From the NCBI GenBank assembly GCA_036275365.1, contig DASUDX010000071.1:1-22328 (forward strand): 22,328 bases of DNA, given 5' to 3'. This DNA comes from DASUDX01 sp036275365. Its GTDB lineage: Bacteria; Pseudomonadota; Gammaproteobacteria; Nevskiales; Nevskiaceae. The position numbers and the translations under genes are program-made. The notes beneath the pieces are model-generated. The model searched no databases and was not told where the DNA came from. It worked only from the letters and a program-made list of their open reading frames with translations. Below are positions 1 to 9,356 of this stretch, in pieces (within the stretch, counting starts at the first letter, position 1; the number at the start of each line of letters is the position of its first letter).

Positions 1-2012
<2,012 letters not shown>

Positions 2013-2038
2013 GGACATGACCTCTTGGATTCAGACGC

Positions 2039-2062
2039 AAAAAGGACGGCGCGGGGCCGTCC
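2039..2062 (-). terminator. Intrinsic terminator after rpsO
   Basis: Read on the minus strand, a perfect 7-bp stem (GGACGGC at 2044-2050 pairing with GCCGTCC at 2056-2062, 5-nt loop) is followed by five T at 2043-2039. It lies 12 nt beyond the rpsO stop and 26 nt before the chosen pnp ATG, so it probably separates rpsO messages from rpsO-pnp read-through. E. coli has a comparable terminator at this junction. Confidence 0.85.
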
Positions 2063-2074
2063 TGTTCGGGGGGT

Positions 2075-2344
2075 TCAGCGGCGCAGGCCGAGGCTGGAGA
2101 TCAGCTGGCTGTAGCGCGCTTCGTCCTTGCGCTTGAGGTAGTCGAGGAGCTGGCGACGCTGGTTGACCAGCTTGAGCAGTCCGCGGCGGGAGTGGTGATC
2201 CTTGCCGTGCTTCTCGAAGTGGCCGCCGAGGTCGCTGATCCGGGCGGTCAGCAGGGCCACCTGGACCTCGGGGGAACCGGTATCACCGGTGCCGCGGGCG
2301 TACTTCTCCACCACCACGCGCTTCTGTTCAACGGTCAGCGTCAT
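2075..2344 (-). CDS. rpsO: 30S ribosomal protein S15
   Basis: S15 is a primary binding protein of the 16S rRNA central domain and also contacts 23S rRNA. The product is 89 residues, the usual bacterial length. Diagnostic stretches are GDTGSPEVQVALLTARI near residues 20-36, HFEKHGKDHHSRRGLLKLVNQRRQLL in the middle, and a KRKDEARYSQLISSLGLRR C-terminus. The ATG at 2344 is preceded by GGAG with a 9-nt spacer. A promoter candidate overlaps the end of truB and an intrinsic terminator follows, so it can be an independent unit as well as part of the nusA operon. The predicted leader is only about 40 nt, so a translational operator of the E. coli kind (S15 binding a pseudoknot) would have to be compact; I could not identify one. 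Confidence 0.98.
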   Translation of the reverse strand: MTLTVEQKRVVVEKYARGTGDTGSPEVQVALLTARISDLGGHFEKHGKDHHSRRGLLKLVNQRRQLLDYLKRKDEARYSQLISSLGLRR

Positions 2345-2388
2345 TTACACGTACTCCGATCTCGATTCATTCGTCTGCAAAGTCCACT

Positions 2389-2418
2389 ATTGTAAGCCGC
2401 GAGTCGTCCCTGGCTCAA
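2389..2418 (-). promoter_or_regulatory. Candidate sigma-70 promoter for rpsO
   Basis: On the minus strand the -10 box TACAAT (2389-2394, five of six matches) lies 18 nt from TTGAGC (2413-2418, four of six matches to TTGACA). The -35 element overlaps the truB stop codon. Predicted initiation is about 38-40 nt before the rpsO ATG. The same -10 hexamer occurs in the tRNA-fMet promoter candidate. This is motif evidence only. Confidence 0.6.
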
Positions 2419-3332
2419 GGGGCTGCAGCCGCCGAGAGTCCCCAGCGGCGCGGCTGCAGCCGGCCCTCCCCGTCCCGCTCGGCCAGACCCAGGGCCTGGC
2501 CGGCGGCGTCCAGCACCAGCACCGCACCGGCCGGGCCGGTCGAGCCGATGGCCTGCCCGGCAGCCAGCCGACGGGCCCCGTCTGCATCCACAACCAGCTG
2601 ATTCCAGTGGGAAAGTGCTGCGGACACCGGGAGCAGCCGGGCCCGCGCAGCCGGTCCGAGGACCTCCACCTCGTCCAGCGTCACCGCCTGCGAGAGGTCG
2701 AAACCACCCAGGCCGGTCCGGCGCAGGGCCTGCAGATGGGCGCACTGGCCGACCCGACCGGCCAGATCCTCGGCCAGGGTGCGGATGTAGGTGCCCTTGG
2801 AACAGCGCACCGCCAGCGTGAAGCAGGGCGGCGACCAGTCCCGCAGCTCGAGGGCATGGATGACGATCGCCCGGGCCTCACGCTCCACTTCCTGGCCGGC
2901 GCGGGCCAGGGCATAGAGGGGCTGACCCTCGCGCTTGAGCGCCGAGTACATGGGCGGGATCTGGCGCTGCGGCCCGGTCAGGCCCGGCAGGGCGGCGCGC
3001 AGGCGGTCTTGATCCAGGCCCGCCGGATCGGACTGAGCCACCACCTCGCCCTCGCGATCACCGGTGCGGGTGCGGCTGCCCAGTCGCACCACGGCCTCGT
3101 AGCGCTTGTCGGCGTCGAGGAGCAGGCCGGAGACCCGGGTGGCCCGGCCCAGACAGATCGGCAGCAGGCCGGTGGCGAGCGGATCGAGACTGCCGGTATG
3201 GCCGCCCTTCTCCGCCGCGAGGGCGCGCCGCACCCGCTGCAGCGCCGCGTTGGAACTCAGACCCTCCGGCTTGTCGAGCAGGAGGATGCCGTCGACCGCT
3301 TCAAAGCGCGTCCGCCGTGCGGCGTCGCTCAT
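2415..3332 (-). CDS. truB: tRNA pseudouridine(55) synthase TruB
   Basis: TruB converts U55 of the T-loop of nearly all elongator tRNAs to pseudouridine and has a tRNA-chaperone role. The protein is 305 residues, near the 314 of E. coli. The N-terminal DGILLLDKPEGLSSN motif is followed by GGHTGSLDPLATGLLPICLG, in which Asp50 is the expected catalytic nucleophile. YEAVVRLGSRTRTGD and the RCSKGTYIRTLAEDLA motif follow. A C-terminal PUA-like segment ends in GRLQPRRW. The ATG overlaps the rbfA stop by 4 nt (ATGA), indicating translational coupling. It follows infB and rbfA as in most Gammaproteobacteria. Confidence 0.97.
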   Translation of the reverse strand: MSDAARRTRFEAVDGILLLDKPEGLSSNAALQRVRRALAAEKGGHTGSLDPLATGLLPICLGRATRVSGLLLDADKRYEAVVRLGSRTRTGDREGEVVAQSDPAGLDQDRLRAALPGLTGPQRQIPPMYSALKREGQPLYALARAGQEVEREARAIVIHALELRDWSPPCFTLAVRCSKGTYIRTLAEDLAGRVGQCAHLQALRRTGLGGFDLSQAVTLDEVEVLGPAARARLLPVSAALSHWNQLVVDADGARRLAAGQAIGSTGPAGAVLVLDAAGQALGLAERDGEGRLQPRRWGLSAAAAP

Positions 3333-3727
3333 TCGGTCCGGTCCGGCGCCGGCGGCTCTTCGCGGAGGTGCTGGGCGTCCTCGCGCACGGCCTGTCGGAT
3401 CAGCTGGCCGAGGCGGTCGCCCTCGCGCAGAGCGGTGTCCGCCACGAAATGCAGCTGCGGGGTGTACCGCAGCTTGAGCCGGCGGCCGAGGCCGTGGCGC
3501 AGCTTCGCACCGGCATGGTTGAGCGCCTTGACGGCCTCGGCCAGACGGGCGTCATCGCCCAGCAGGCTGACGCGGATCCGCGCCTGGCGCAGATCCGGTG
3601 CGACATCGGCGTCGGTCACCGTGATGCCGGCGACCCGCGGGTCGGTCAGCTCTTCCCGGATCAGGCCGGCCAGCTCGCGCTGGATCTCGACATTGATGCG
3701 CAGCTTGCGGGCGAACTCGCGCGGCAT
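3329..3727 (-). CDS. rbfA: 30S ribosome-binding factor RbfA
   Basis: RbfA binds free 30S particles and assists late maturation of the 5' end of 16S rRNA; in E. coli it is needed for cold growth. The product is 132 residues, matching the family. The single KH-like fold is recognisable from the opening MPREFARKLRINVEIQREL, the segment LTDPRVAGITVTDADVAPDL, and the later LRYTPQLHFVADTALREGDRL. The charged tail beyond about residue 115 (EDAQHLREEPPAPDRTE) is typical and probably disordered. It starts 7 nt after infB and overlaps truB by 4 nt, so the three are almost certainly cotranscribed. Confidence 0.96.
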   Translation of the reverse strand: MPREFARKLRINVEIQRELAGLIREELTDPRVAGITVTDADVAPDLRQARIRVSLLGDDARLAEAVKALNHAGAKLRHGLGRRLKLRYTPQLHFVADTALREGDRLGQLIRQAVREDAQHLREEPPAPDRTE

Positions 3728-3734
3728 TCCGGGC

Positions 3735-6446
3735 TCAGGCCGCCGCGCCGACGGTGCGGCGCACCTCGATGCGCTGGAAGCACTCGATCTGATCGCCGTT
3801 CTTGACGTCGTTGTAGTCCTTCACGCCGATACCGCACTCGGTGCCGGCCTCGACCTTGGCGACATCGTCCTTGAAGCGGCGCAGCGACTCGAGCACGCCC
3901 TCGTAGACCACCGTCTGGTTGCGCAGCACCCGGATCGGCAAGCTCTTCTCGACGCGGCCTTCGATGACCAGGCAGCCGGCGATGTTGCCGAACTTGGAAC
4001 TGCGGAACACATCGCGGACCTGGGCGATGCCGACGATCTGCTCGCGCACCTCGGTGCCGAGCAGGCCGGAGATGGCATCGCTGACATCGTCGATCACGTT
4101 GTAGATGATCGAGTAGTAGCGCACATCCACGCCGGTGTCCTGGATCCGCTTGCGGGCGGTGGCGTCGGCCCGCACATTGAAGCCGATGATGATCGCCCGG
4201 GAGGCCAGCGCCAGATCGACATCCGACTCGCTGATGCCACCGATGGAGGAGGACAGCACATTGACCCGCACCTCGGCGCTGGGCAGCTTGCGCAGCGCCT
4301 CGGCGATGGCCTCGGCGGACCCCTGCACATCGGCCTTGATCATCAGGTTGAGCTGCTTCTGCTCGCCCTCGCCCATCTTGGCGAAGATCTGCTCCATGCG
4401 CACCGCCGAGGACTGCGCCAGCTTGGCGTCGCGCAGCTTGGTCTCGCGCACCACCGCCAGTTCGCGGGCCTTGCGCTCGTCGGCCACCACCACCATGTCG
4501 TCTCCGGCATCCGGCACACCGGAGAGACCCAGCACCTGGACCGGAATCGACGGCCCGGCTTCCTTAACCGGCTTGCCGTTCTCGTCGAACATGGCGCGTA
4601 CCCGACCGAAGTGCGGGCCGGAGAGGATCACATCGCCCTGTCGCAGGGTGCCGCTGCGCACCAGCACGGTGGCGACCGGACCGCGGCCCTTCTCCAGCGA
4701 GGACTCGATGATCACGCCCTTGGCCGAGGTGTCGACGGCGGCCTTGAGTTCGAGCACCTCCGCCTGCAGCGAGAGTGCCTCGAGCAGGGTGTCGATGCCC
4801 TGACCGCTGACCGAGGAGACGCCGACGAACATGGTGTCGCCGCCGAAGTCCTCGGCCACCACCTCTTCCTTGAGCAGCTCGTTCTTGACGCGGTCCAGGT
4901 TGGCCTGCGGCTTGTCGATCTTGGTCACCGCCACCACCATCGGTGCCTTGGCGGCGCGGGCGTGCTGGATGGCCTCGCGGGTCTGCGGCATCACGCCGTC
5001 ATCGCCAGCCACCACCAGCACCACGATGTCGGTGATCTGGGCGCCACGGGCGCGCATCTTGGTGAAGGCCGCGTGGCCCGGGGTGTCGAGGAAGCTGATC
5101 ACGCCGCGCGGCGTGGTGACGTGGTAGGCACCGATGTGCTGGGTGATGCCACCGGCCTCGCCTGCGGCCACCCGGGTCTTGCGGATGTAGTCGAGCAGCG
5201 AGGTCTTGCCGTGGTCGACATGACCCATGATGGTGACCACCGGCGGCCGGGTGATGACTTCTCCCCCCTCGCTGTCGGCGGTGACGGCCTGCTCGAGGCT
5301 GTCTTCGAAGTCGCTGGCCTTGACGGTGCGGGCGACATGGCCCATTTCCTCGACCATCAGCACCGCGGTGTCCTGGTCGAGCGTCTGGTTGATGGTGGCC
5401 ATGATGCCGTTCTTCATCATGACCTTGATCAGCTCCGGCGCCTTGACCGCCATGCGGTTGGCCAGCTCACCGACGGTGATCGCCTCGGGCACGTCGATCT
5501 CGCGCACCACCGGCGCCACCGGACGCTCGAAGCCGTGGACATTGTCCACATGCACGGCACCCACCGGCTTGCGGCGCTTCTTGTCGCGCTTGCCGCCCTT
5601 GCCTTCGGCGATGTGCAGCTCCTCGCGCCCATGGCCCCGGCCGCGCTCGCGTTCGCGATCGCCGCCCGGCTTGCGCGCCACCGCGCCCGGTGCAGGGGCC
5701 GCCGGCTTGGCCGCGGTGCCCGGACGCGCCACCGCCGGCCGGGCCGGAGCCGCGGCTGCCGGGGGCGGGGTCATCCGCTTCATTTCCGCAGCGCGACGCA
5801 GGTTCTCCTCGGCGCGACGGCGGGCCGCCTCGGCCTCGGCCTTGGCGCGGTAGATCGGATCGTTCTTCAGGCGCTCCTGCTCTTCCCGACGCAGACGCTC
5901 CTGCTCGACCAGCTCGGCCTCGCGCTGGGCCTCCGCGGCGGCACGCTGCTGGCGCTCGGCCTCTTCGCCGGCGCGGGCCGCCTCGGCCTGGGCCAGGCGC
6001 TCCTGCTCGTGCGCATCATCGGCGACGGCGCGCTCGGCAACCCGAGGCGCGGCCGGCTCGACCGCAGGCGCCACCACCGCCGGGATGTCCTCCACCGGGG
6101 CGTCGGTGGTCTCGATCTCATCCGGCCGCACGATGGTGCGCTTCTTGCGCACCTCGATGCTCACCGTCTTGGTCGGTGCACCGCGACCGCCCCCCAGCTT
6201 GAGCTCGGTGGTCTCCTTGCGCTTGAGGGTGATCCGGGACGCGCCGGTCCCCAGCGGCCCGGGCGCCGCACTGCTGCTGCCGCGGCTCTTCTGCTGCAGA
6301 TAGCTGAGCAGGGCGACCTTGTCGGCGGCGCTGATGGCGGACTTCTCGCCGCTCACCGCCACCCCGGCCTCCTTGAACTGGGCAAGCAGCTCGGCAACCG
6401 GCCGCTTGAGTTCTTCCGCAAAGTCTTGAACGGTCACTGTGGACAT
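3735..6446 (-). CDS. infB: Translation initiation factor IF-2
   Basis: IF-2 is the GTPase that delivers formyl-Met-tRNA to the 30S subunit and promotes subunit joining. It is 903 residues, close to the 890 of E. coli. The start matches the small N-terminal IF2N domain (residues 1-52, TVQDFAEELKRPVAELLAQF). A long charged Ala/Glu/Arg-rich coiled-coil region covers about 140-225, then an Ala/Pro linker and a basic patch (GKGGKRDKKRRKP, about 282-294). A second IF2N domain lies at about 318-370. The GTPase domain has G1 GHVDHGKT at 408-415, G2 GGITQHIG at 432-439, G3 DTPGHAAF at 454-461 and G4 TKID at 508-511. The C-terminal part carries the fMet-tRNA-binding region. The Shine-Dalgarno before 6446 is weak (TGGA). 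It follows nusA by 37 nt with no terminator visible between. Confidence 0.98.
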   Translation of the reverse strand: MSTVTVQDFAEELKRPVAELLAQFKEAGVAVSGEKSAISAADKVALLSYLQQKSRGSSSAAPGPLGTGASRITLKRKETTELKLGGGRGAPTKTVSIEVRKKRTIVRPDEIETTDAPVEDIPAVVAPAVEPAAPRVAERAVADDAHEQERLAQAEAARAGEEAERQQRAAAEAQREAELVEQERLRREEQERLKNDPIYRAKAEAEAARRRAEENLRRAAEMKRMTPPPAAAAPARPAVARPGTAAKPAAPAPGAVARKPGGDRERERGRGHGREELHIAEGKGGKRDKKRRKPVGAVHVDNVHGFERPVAPVVREIDVPEAITVGELANRMAVKAPELIKVMMKNGIMATINQTLDQDTAVLMVEEMGHVARTVKASDFEDSLEQAVTADSEGGEVITRPPVVTIMGHVDHGKTSLLDYIRKTRVAAGEAGGITQHIGAYHVTTPRGVISFLDTPGHAAFTKMRARGAQITDIVVLVVAGDDGVMPQTREAIQHARAAKAPMVVAVTKIDKPQANLDRVKNELLKEEVVAEDFGGDTMFVGVSSVSGQGIDTLLEALSLQAEVLELKAAVDTSAKGVIIESSLEKGRGPVATVLVRSGTLRQGDVILSGPHFGRVRAMFDENGKPVKEAGPSIPVQVLGLSGVPDAGDDMVVVADERKARELAVVRETKLRDAKLAQSSAVRMEQIFAKMGEGEQKQLNLMIKADVQGSAEAIAEALRKLPSAEVRVNVLSSSIGGISESDVDLALASRAIIIGFNVRADATARKRIQDTGVDVRYYSIIYNVIDDVSDAISGLLGTEVREQIVGIAQVRDVFRSSKFGNIAGCLVIEGRVEKSLPIRVLRNQTVVYEGVLESLRRFKDDVAKVEAGTECGIGVKDYNDVKNGDQIECFQRIEVRRTVGAAA

Positions 6447-6483
6447 GGATTCCAGGATTCAGGGTCAGCGGCGGATTGCCAGA

Positions 6484-7971
6484 TCAGCCGTACAGCTTCT
6501 TGCGGGCCGCCATGATGAGCGACTGGGCATGGTCGGCATCCATATCCACCAGCTCCAGCAGCTCGTCGGTGGCGAGATCCGCCAGATTCTCGCAGGTGAC
6601 GATACCGGCCTCGGCCAGGACATAGGCCGCGTCCTCGTCGAGCCCTTCGACAGCGAGCAGATCATCGGCCGGCTTGACCGAGGCGGCGCGCTCGGCCTTG
6701 ACGATGGCCTTGGTCAGCAGCACATCGCGGGCACGGTTGCGCAGTTCCTCGACGATCGCCTCATCGAACTCCTCGATCTGCAGCAGTTCCTCGGTGGGCA
6801 CATAGGCCACTTCCTCGAGGCTGGTAAAGCCCTCGTCGACCAGAACCCCGGCGACTTCGGCGTCCACATCGAGCTCCTGCATGAAGGTCTCGAGGATGGA
6901 CCGGTTCTCCTGATCCTTCTTCGACTCGAGATCCGCGGTGGTCATCACATTGAGGGTCCAGCCGGTCAGCTCCGAGGCCAGCCGCACATTCTGCCCGCCG
7001 CGGCCGATGGCCTGTGCCAGCTTCTCCTCGGTGACGCCGATCGACATCGAGTGGGACTCCTCGTCGATCACCACATTCTCCACCTCGGCCGGGGCCATGG
7101 CGTTGATCACGAACTGGGCCGGGTTCTCGTCCCAGGGCACGATGTCCACCCGCTCGCCGGCGAGCTCGTTGGAAACGCTCTGCACCCGCGAGCCGCGCAT
7201 GCCCACGCAGGCGCCGACCGGATCGATGCGGCGGTCCTTGGCCTGCACGGCGATCTTGGCGCGCAGGCCCGGATCCCGGGCGGCGCCCTTGAGTTCGATC
7301 AGGCCCTGGGCGATTTCCGGCACCTCGAGCTTGAACAGCTCCATCAGGTACTCGGGGCGGGTGCGCGAGAGGAACAGCTGCGGGCCGCGCTGCTGCGGGG
7401 CCACCTCGTAGAGATAGCCGCGGACGCGGTCGCCCGGACGCACCGGCTCGCGCGGAATCACATGTTCACGGGGAATGATCGCCTCGGTATTGCCGCCGAG
7501 ATCGACGATGATCGCGCCGCGCTCGATGCGCTTGACCAGCCCGGTGAGCAGCTCGCCGACGCGATCCTTGTAGGCCTCCACCACCTGGGCCCGCTCGGCC
7601 TCGCGCACGCGCTGGACGATCACCTGCTTGGCGCGCTGGGCGCCGATGCGGCCGAAGTCCACCGACTCGATCTTGTGCTCGATCACCTCGCCCGGCTGGA
7701 TCTCCGGATAGTCCTTGCGGGCGTAGCTCAGCTTGATCTGGCGCTCCGGGAACTCGAAGTCCTCGGACTCGTCCTCGAGCACCGTCCAGCGCCGGAACGA
7801 CTGGTAGTCGCCGGTCTCGCGATCGATCTCGACGCGCACCTCGGACTCGTCGCCGTAGCGCTCCTTGGTGGCCGAGGCCAGGGCGGCCTCGAGCGCCGCG
7901 AAGATGATGTCCTTGTCGACGCCCTTCTCGTTGGAGACGACATCGGCCATCAGCAGAATGTTCTTGTTCAC
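6484..7971 (-). CDS. nusA: Transcription termination/antitermination factor NusA
   Basis: NusA binds RNA polymerase and nascent RNA, modulating pausing, intrinsic termination and antitermination. The product is 495 residues, the same length as in E. coli. Domains: N-terminal RNAP-binding domain (about 1-125, SNEKGVDKDIIFAALEAALA), S1 (about 138-202), KH1 with GACVGMRGSRVQSVSNELAGERVDIV (253-278), KH2 with AQAIGRGGQNVRLASELTGW (319-338), and two C-terminal acidic repeats (about 365-425 and 435-490). The start is GTG at 7971: it gives the family N-terminus MNKNILLM, has GAGG 5 nt upstream, and overlaps the rimP stop by 4 nt (GTGA). An intrinsic terminator upstream of rimP is a natural candidate for NusA autoregulation. 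Confidence 0.97.
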   Translation of the reverse strand: MNKNILLMADVVSNEKGVDKDIIFAALEAALASATKERYGDESEVRVEIDRETGDYQSFRRWTVLEDESEDFEFPERQIKLSYARKDYPEIQPGEVIEHKIESVDFGRIGAQRAKQVIVQRVREAERAQVVEAYKDRVGELLTGLVKRIERGAIIVDLGGNTEAIIPREHVIPREPVRPGDRVRGYLYEVAPQQRGPQLFLSRTRPEYLMELFKLEVPEIAQGLIELKGAARDPGLRAKIAVQAKDRRIDPVGACVGMRGSRVQSVSNELAGERVDIVPWDENPAQFVINAMAPAEVENVVIDEESHSMSIGVTEEKLAQAIGRGGQNVRLASELTGWTLNVMTTADLESKKDQENRSILETFMQELDVDAEVAGVLVDEGFTSLEEVAYVPTEELLQIEEFDEAIVEELRNRARDVLLTKAIVKAERAASVKPADDLLAVEGLDEDAAYVLAEAGIVTCENLADLATDELLELVDMDADHAQSLIMAARKKLYG

Positions 7972-8459
7972 GCCTTCCTCTTGCTTCGGGCAGCTGAGTA
8001 GTCGGGCACCAGACGGGCCCGCTCGATTTGGGAAAGTTCCAGGCTGGTCTCGCCATCCGGCAGGGCGAGCGTGAGCGTGTGATCGTTGCAGTCGATGATG
8101 CGGCCGCTGAACTTGCGCCGGCCGGCGACCGGCGCCAGCAGCTGCAGCTTGGCGCTCTGGCCGGCGAAGCGGCGGAAGTGCGCCGGCTTGGTCAGCGGGC
8201 GGTCGAAGCCGGGCGAGGACACCTCCAGCTGATAGGCCGTCTTGATCGGGTCCTCGACATCCAGCAGGGCGGCGACTTCGCGGCTGACCGACTCGCAGTC
8301 CTCGAGGCCGATCGGCTGGTCGCGCTGGTCGAGGAAGTCGATGTACAGACGCAGCAGGGCGTGACCCGACTGCGGCGCGAACTCGAGCAGCAGCAGCTCG
8401 TAGCCGAGGGACTCGGCCACCGGCTCGATCAGCGCCACCAGGCGTTCGCTCAACAGCAT
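7968..8459 (-). CDS. rimP: Ribosome maturation factor RimP
   Basis: RimP assists early 30S subunit assembly and is normally encoded directly upstream of nusA. The product is 163 residues against 150 in E. coli. The N-terminal RimP domain shows LIEPVAESLGYELLLLEF and the family motif YQLEVSSPGFDRPLTKPAHFRRFAG at about residues 83-107, followed by the Sm-like C-terminal domain (KFSGRIIDCNDHTLTLALPDG). I chose ATG 8459 because it opens the conserved N-terminus and has GGGAG about 4 nt before it. The reading frame stays open upstream into the tRNA-fMet gene, but that part is not protein-coding. The basic tail SAARSKRKA is lineage-specific. Confidence 0.95.
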   Translation of the reverse strand: MLLSERLVALIEPVAESLGYELLLLEFAPQSGHALLRLYIDFLDQRDQPIGLEDCESVSREVAALLDVEDPIKTAYQLEVSSPGFDRPLTKPAHFRRFAGQSAKLQLLAPVAGRRKFSGRIIDCNDHTLTLALPDGETSLELSQIERARLVPDYSAARSKRKA

Positions 8460-8478
8460 TGCCGCTCCCGGACCAACG

Positions 8479-8500
8479 AAAAAAGGCCCGCGCGGGGCCT
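8479..8500 (-). terminator. Intrinsic terminator/attenuator between tRNA-fMet and rimP
   Basis: On the minus strand AGGCCC (8495-8500) pairs with GGGCCT (8484-8489) around a CGCGC loop, and the run of T ends at 8479. The element starts 18 nt beyond the tRNA-fMet CCA end and lies 19 nt before the rimP ATG. It would end the tRNA transcript, and read-through would feed rimP-nusA-infB-rbfA-truB. I see no promoter between it and rimP. Confidence 0.85.
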
Positions 8501-8518
8501 GGTTCCAACCGACAGAAT

Positions 8519-8595
<77 letters not shown>

Positions 8596-8609
8596 CCAGA
8601 CAGACGCAC

Positions 8610-8638
8610 ATTGTAGTGCGACTGAACTCCTGCTGCAA
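8610..8638 (-). promoter_or_regulatory. Candidate sigma-70 promoter for tRNA-fMet and the rimP-nusA operon
   Basis: On the minus strand TTGCAG (8633-8638) is followed after exactly 17 nt by TACAAT (8610-8615). Predicted initiation is about 7-10 nt before the mature 5' end of tRNA-fMet. The -10 box is near consensus; the -35 matches only at TTG. A 10-bp dyad lies just upstream (8659-8687). Confidence 0.7.
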
Positions 8639-8658
8639 GCTCTTTTGATCCCGGGAGG

Positions 8659-8687
8659 CTGTTTGAATTCCTAAGCCATTCAAACAG
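8659..8687. repeat. 10-bp perfect inverted repeat between the two tRNA genes
   Basis: CTGTTTGAAT (8659-8668) and ATTCAAACAG (8678-8687) are perfect reverse complements separated by 9 nt. The dyad is A+T-rich in a G+C-rich background. It sits 21-49 nt upstream of the -35 element of the tRNA-fMet promoter candidate, centred near -70 from the predicted start. It has no T run on the minus strand, so it is not a standard terminator. It may be a protein-binding site or an RNA-processing hairpin. Confidence 0.7.
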
Positions 8688-8746
8688 TTCCGCTACAAAA
8701 CGCCTGCCGGCCCAACACCCGCGCCGGTGTCCGACCGCCCCGCATT

Positions 8747-8831
8747 TGGTGCCGACGGGGAGACTCGAACTCCCACGGAGTTCTCCGCTACCACCTCAAG
8801 GTAGTGCGTCTACCAATTCCGCCACGTCGGC
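8747..8831 (-). tRNA. leuU: tRNA-Leu (GAG)
   Basis: An 85-nt type II tRNA with encoded CCA. Acceptor arms GCCGACG and CGTCGGC pair fully with discriminator A. The anticodon stem CTACC/GGTAG encloses TTGAGGT, giving anticodon GAG. A long variable arm (GCGGAGAACTCCGT region) and a T arm with GTTCGAGTC follow. The order secG then tRNA-Leu(GAG) is the same as E. coli secG-leuU. Confidence 0.97.
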
Positions 8832-8849
8832 CTCTCGTGCGGGGCGCGC

Positions 8850-8878
8850 ATACTAACTGCTGACCTCCGGTTTGTCTC
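8850..8878 (-). promoter_or_regulatory. Candidate promoter for tRNA-Leu(GAG)
   Basis: On the minus strand GAGACA (8873-8878, four of six matches to TTGACA) lies 17 nt from TAGTAT (8850-8855, four of six matches to TATAAT). A G+C-rich discriminator follows, as often seen at stable-RNA promoters. Initiation would be about 12 nt before the tRNA. The tRNA could also be processed from a secG read-through transcript. Confidence 0.5.
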
Positions 8879-8906
8879 GCCCCGGCCGGACTATTTTTTT
8901 GTCCGC

Positions 8907-9338
8907 TTACTCGGGCACCACCGGCGCGGCCGGCTCAGCGGTGGCCGCCTCGGGAGCCGCCTCGCCGGCGGGGGCCGCCGCCGGGACTTCGCCGCCGGGC
9001 GTGGGCTCGCCGCTCGCTGCCGGTGCCGCCTCGCTGGCCACCGGATCGGTGACCGCGGTGGGGGCGCTCTCGGTGGCCAGACGATCCACCACGCTGGCCG
9101 GTGCGCTGCGCTCGTTCACCAGATAGGCCAGTGCCAGGCTGGTGGCGAAGAAGAAGGTGGCGAGCCAGGCGGTGGTGCGGGTCAGGAAGGTGGCCGCGCC
9201 GCGGGCACCGAACACCGTGCCCGAGGAACCACTGCCGAAGGCGGCGCCGGCATCGGCGCCCTTGCCGTGCTGGATCAGCACCAGGCCGATCAGCGCCACA
9301 CCGATGAACACCTGCAGAACCACCAGAACCGTGTACAT
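8907..9338 (-). CDS. secG: Preprotein translocase subunit SecG
   Basis: SecG is the small accessory subunit of the SecYEG channel that eases SecA-driven translocation. The product is 143 residues, longer than the 110 of E. coli. Two membrane segments are visible (about 1-22, MYTVLVVLQVFIGVALIGLVLIQ; about 53-72, the AWLATFFFATSLALAYL region). They flank the conserved GKGADAGAAFGSGSSGTVFGARGA cytoplasmic loop. Beyond residue 75 comes an Ala/Pro/Glu-rich, probably disordered tail with no recognisable domain. I chose ATG 9338 over an in-frame TTG at 9350 because it matches the family N-terminus; the Shine-Dalgarno is weak. It follows tpiA by 18 nt. Confidence 0.95.
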   Translation of the reverse strand: MYTVLVVLQVFIGVALIGLVLIQHGKGADAGAAFGSGSSGTVFGARGAATFLTRTTAWLATFFFATSLALAYLVNERSAPASVVDRLATESAPTAVTDPVASEAAPAASGEPTPGGEVPAAAPAGEAAPEAATAEPAAPVVPE

Positions 9339-9356
9339 ACCGTTACCCAATTGAGG

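Noticed and set aside
2202..6515. A plus-strand open frame of more than 1400 codons antisense to truB, rbfA and infB.
   Set aside because: It is the shadow of high-G+C coding sequence on the other strand. The translation is low-complexity His/Leu/Gly/Arg-rich, matches no family I know, and spans several unrelated genes.
8887..8905. Inverted repeat CGGAC/GTCCG with a 7-base homopolymer just after secG, considered as a terminator.
   Set aside because: The homopolymer is in the loop, not after the stem, and reads as A on the transcribed strand. It cannot form a standard intrinsic terminator for secG.
9339..9350. TTG at 9350 as the secG start.
   Set aside because: It would add four residues before the conserved SecG opening (MYTVLVVL); ATG 9338 fits the family better.
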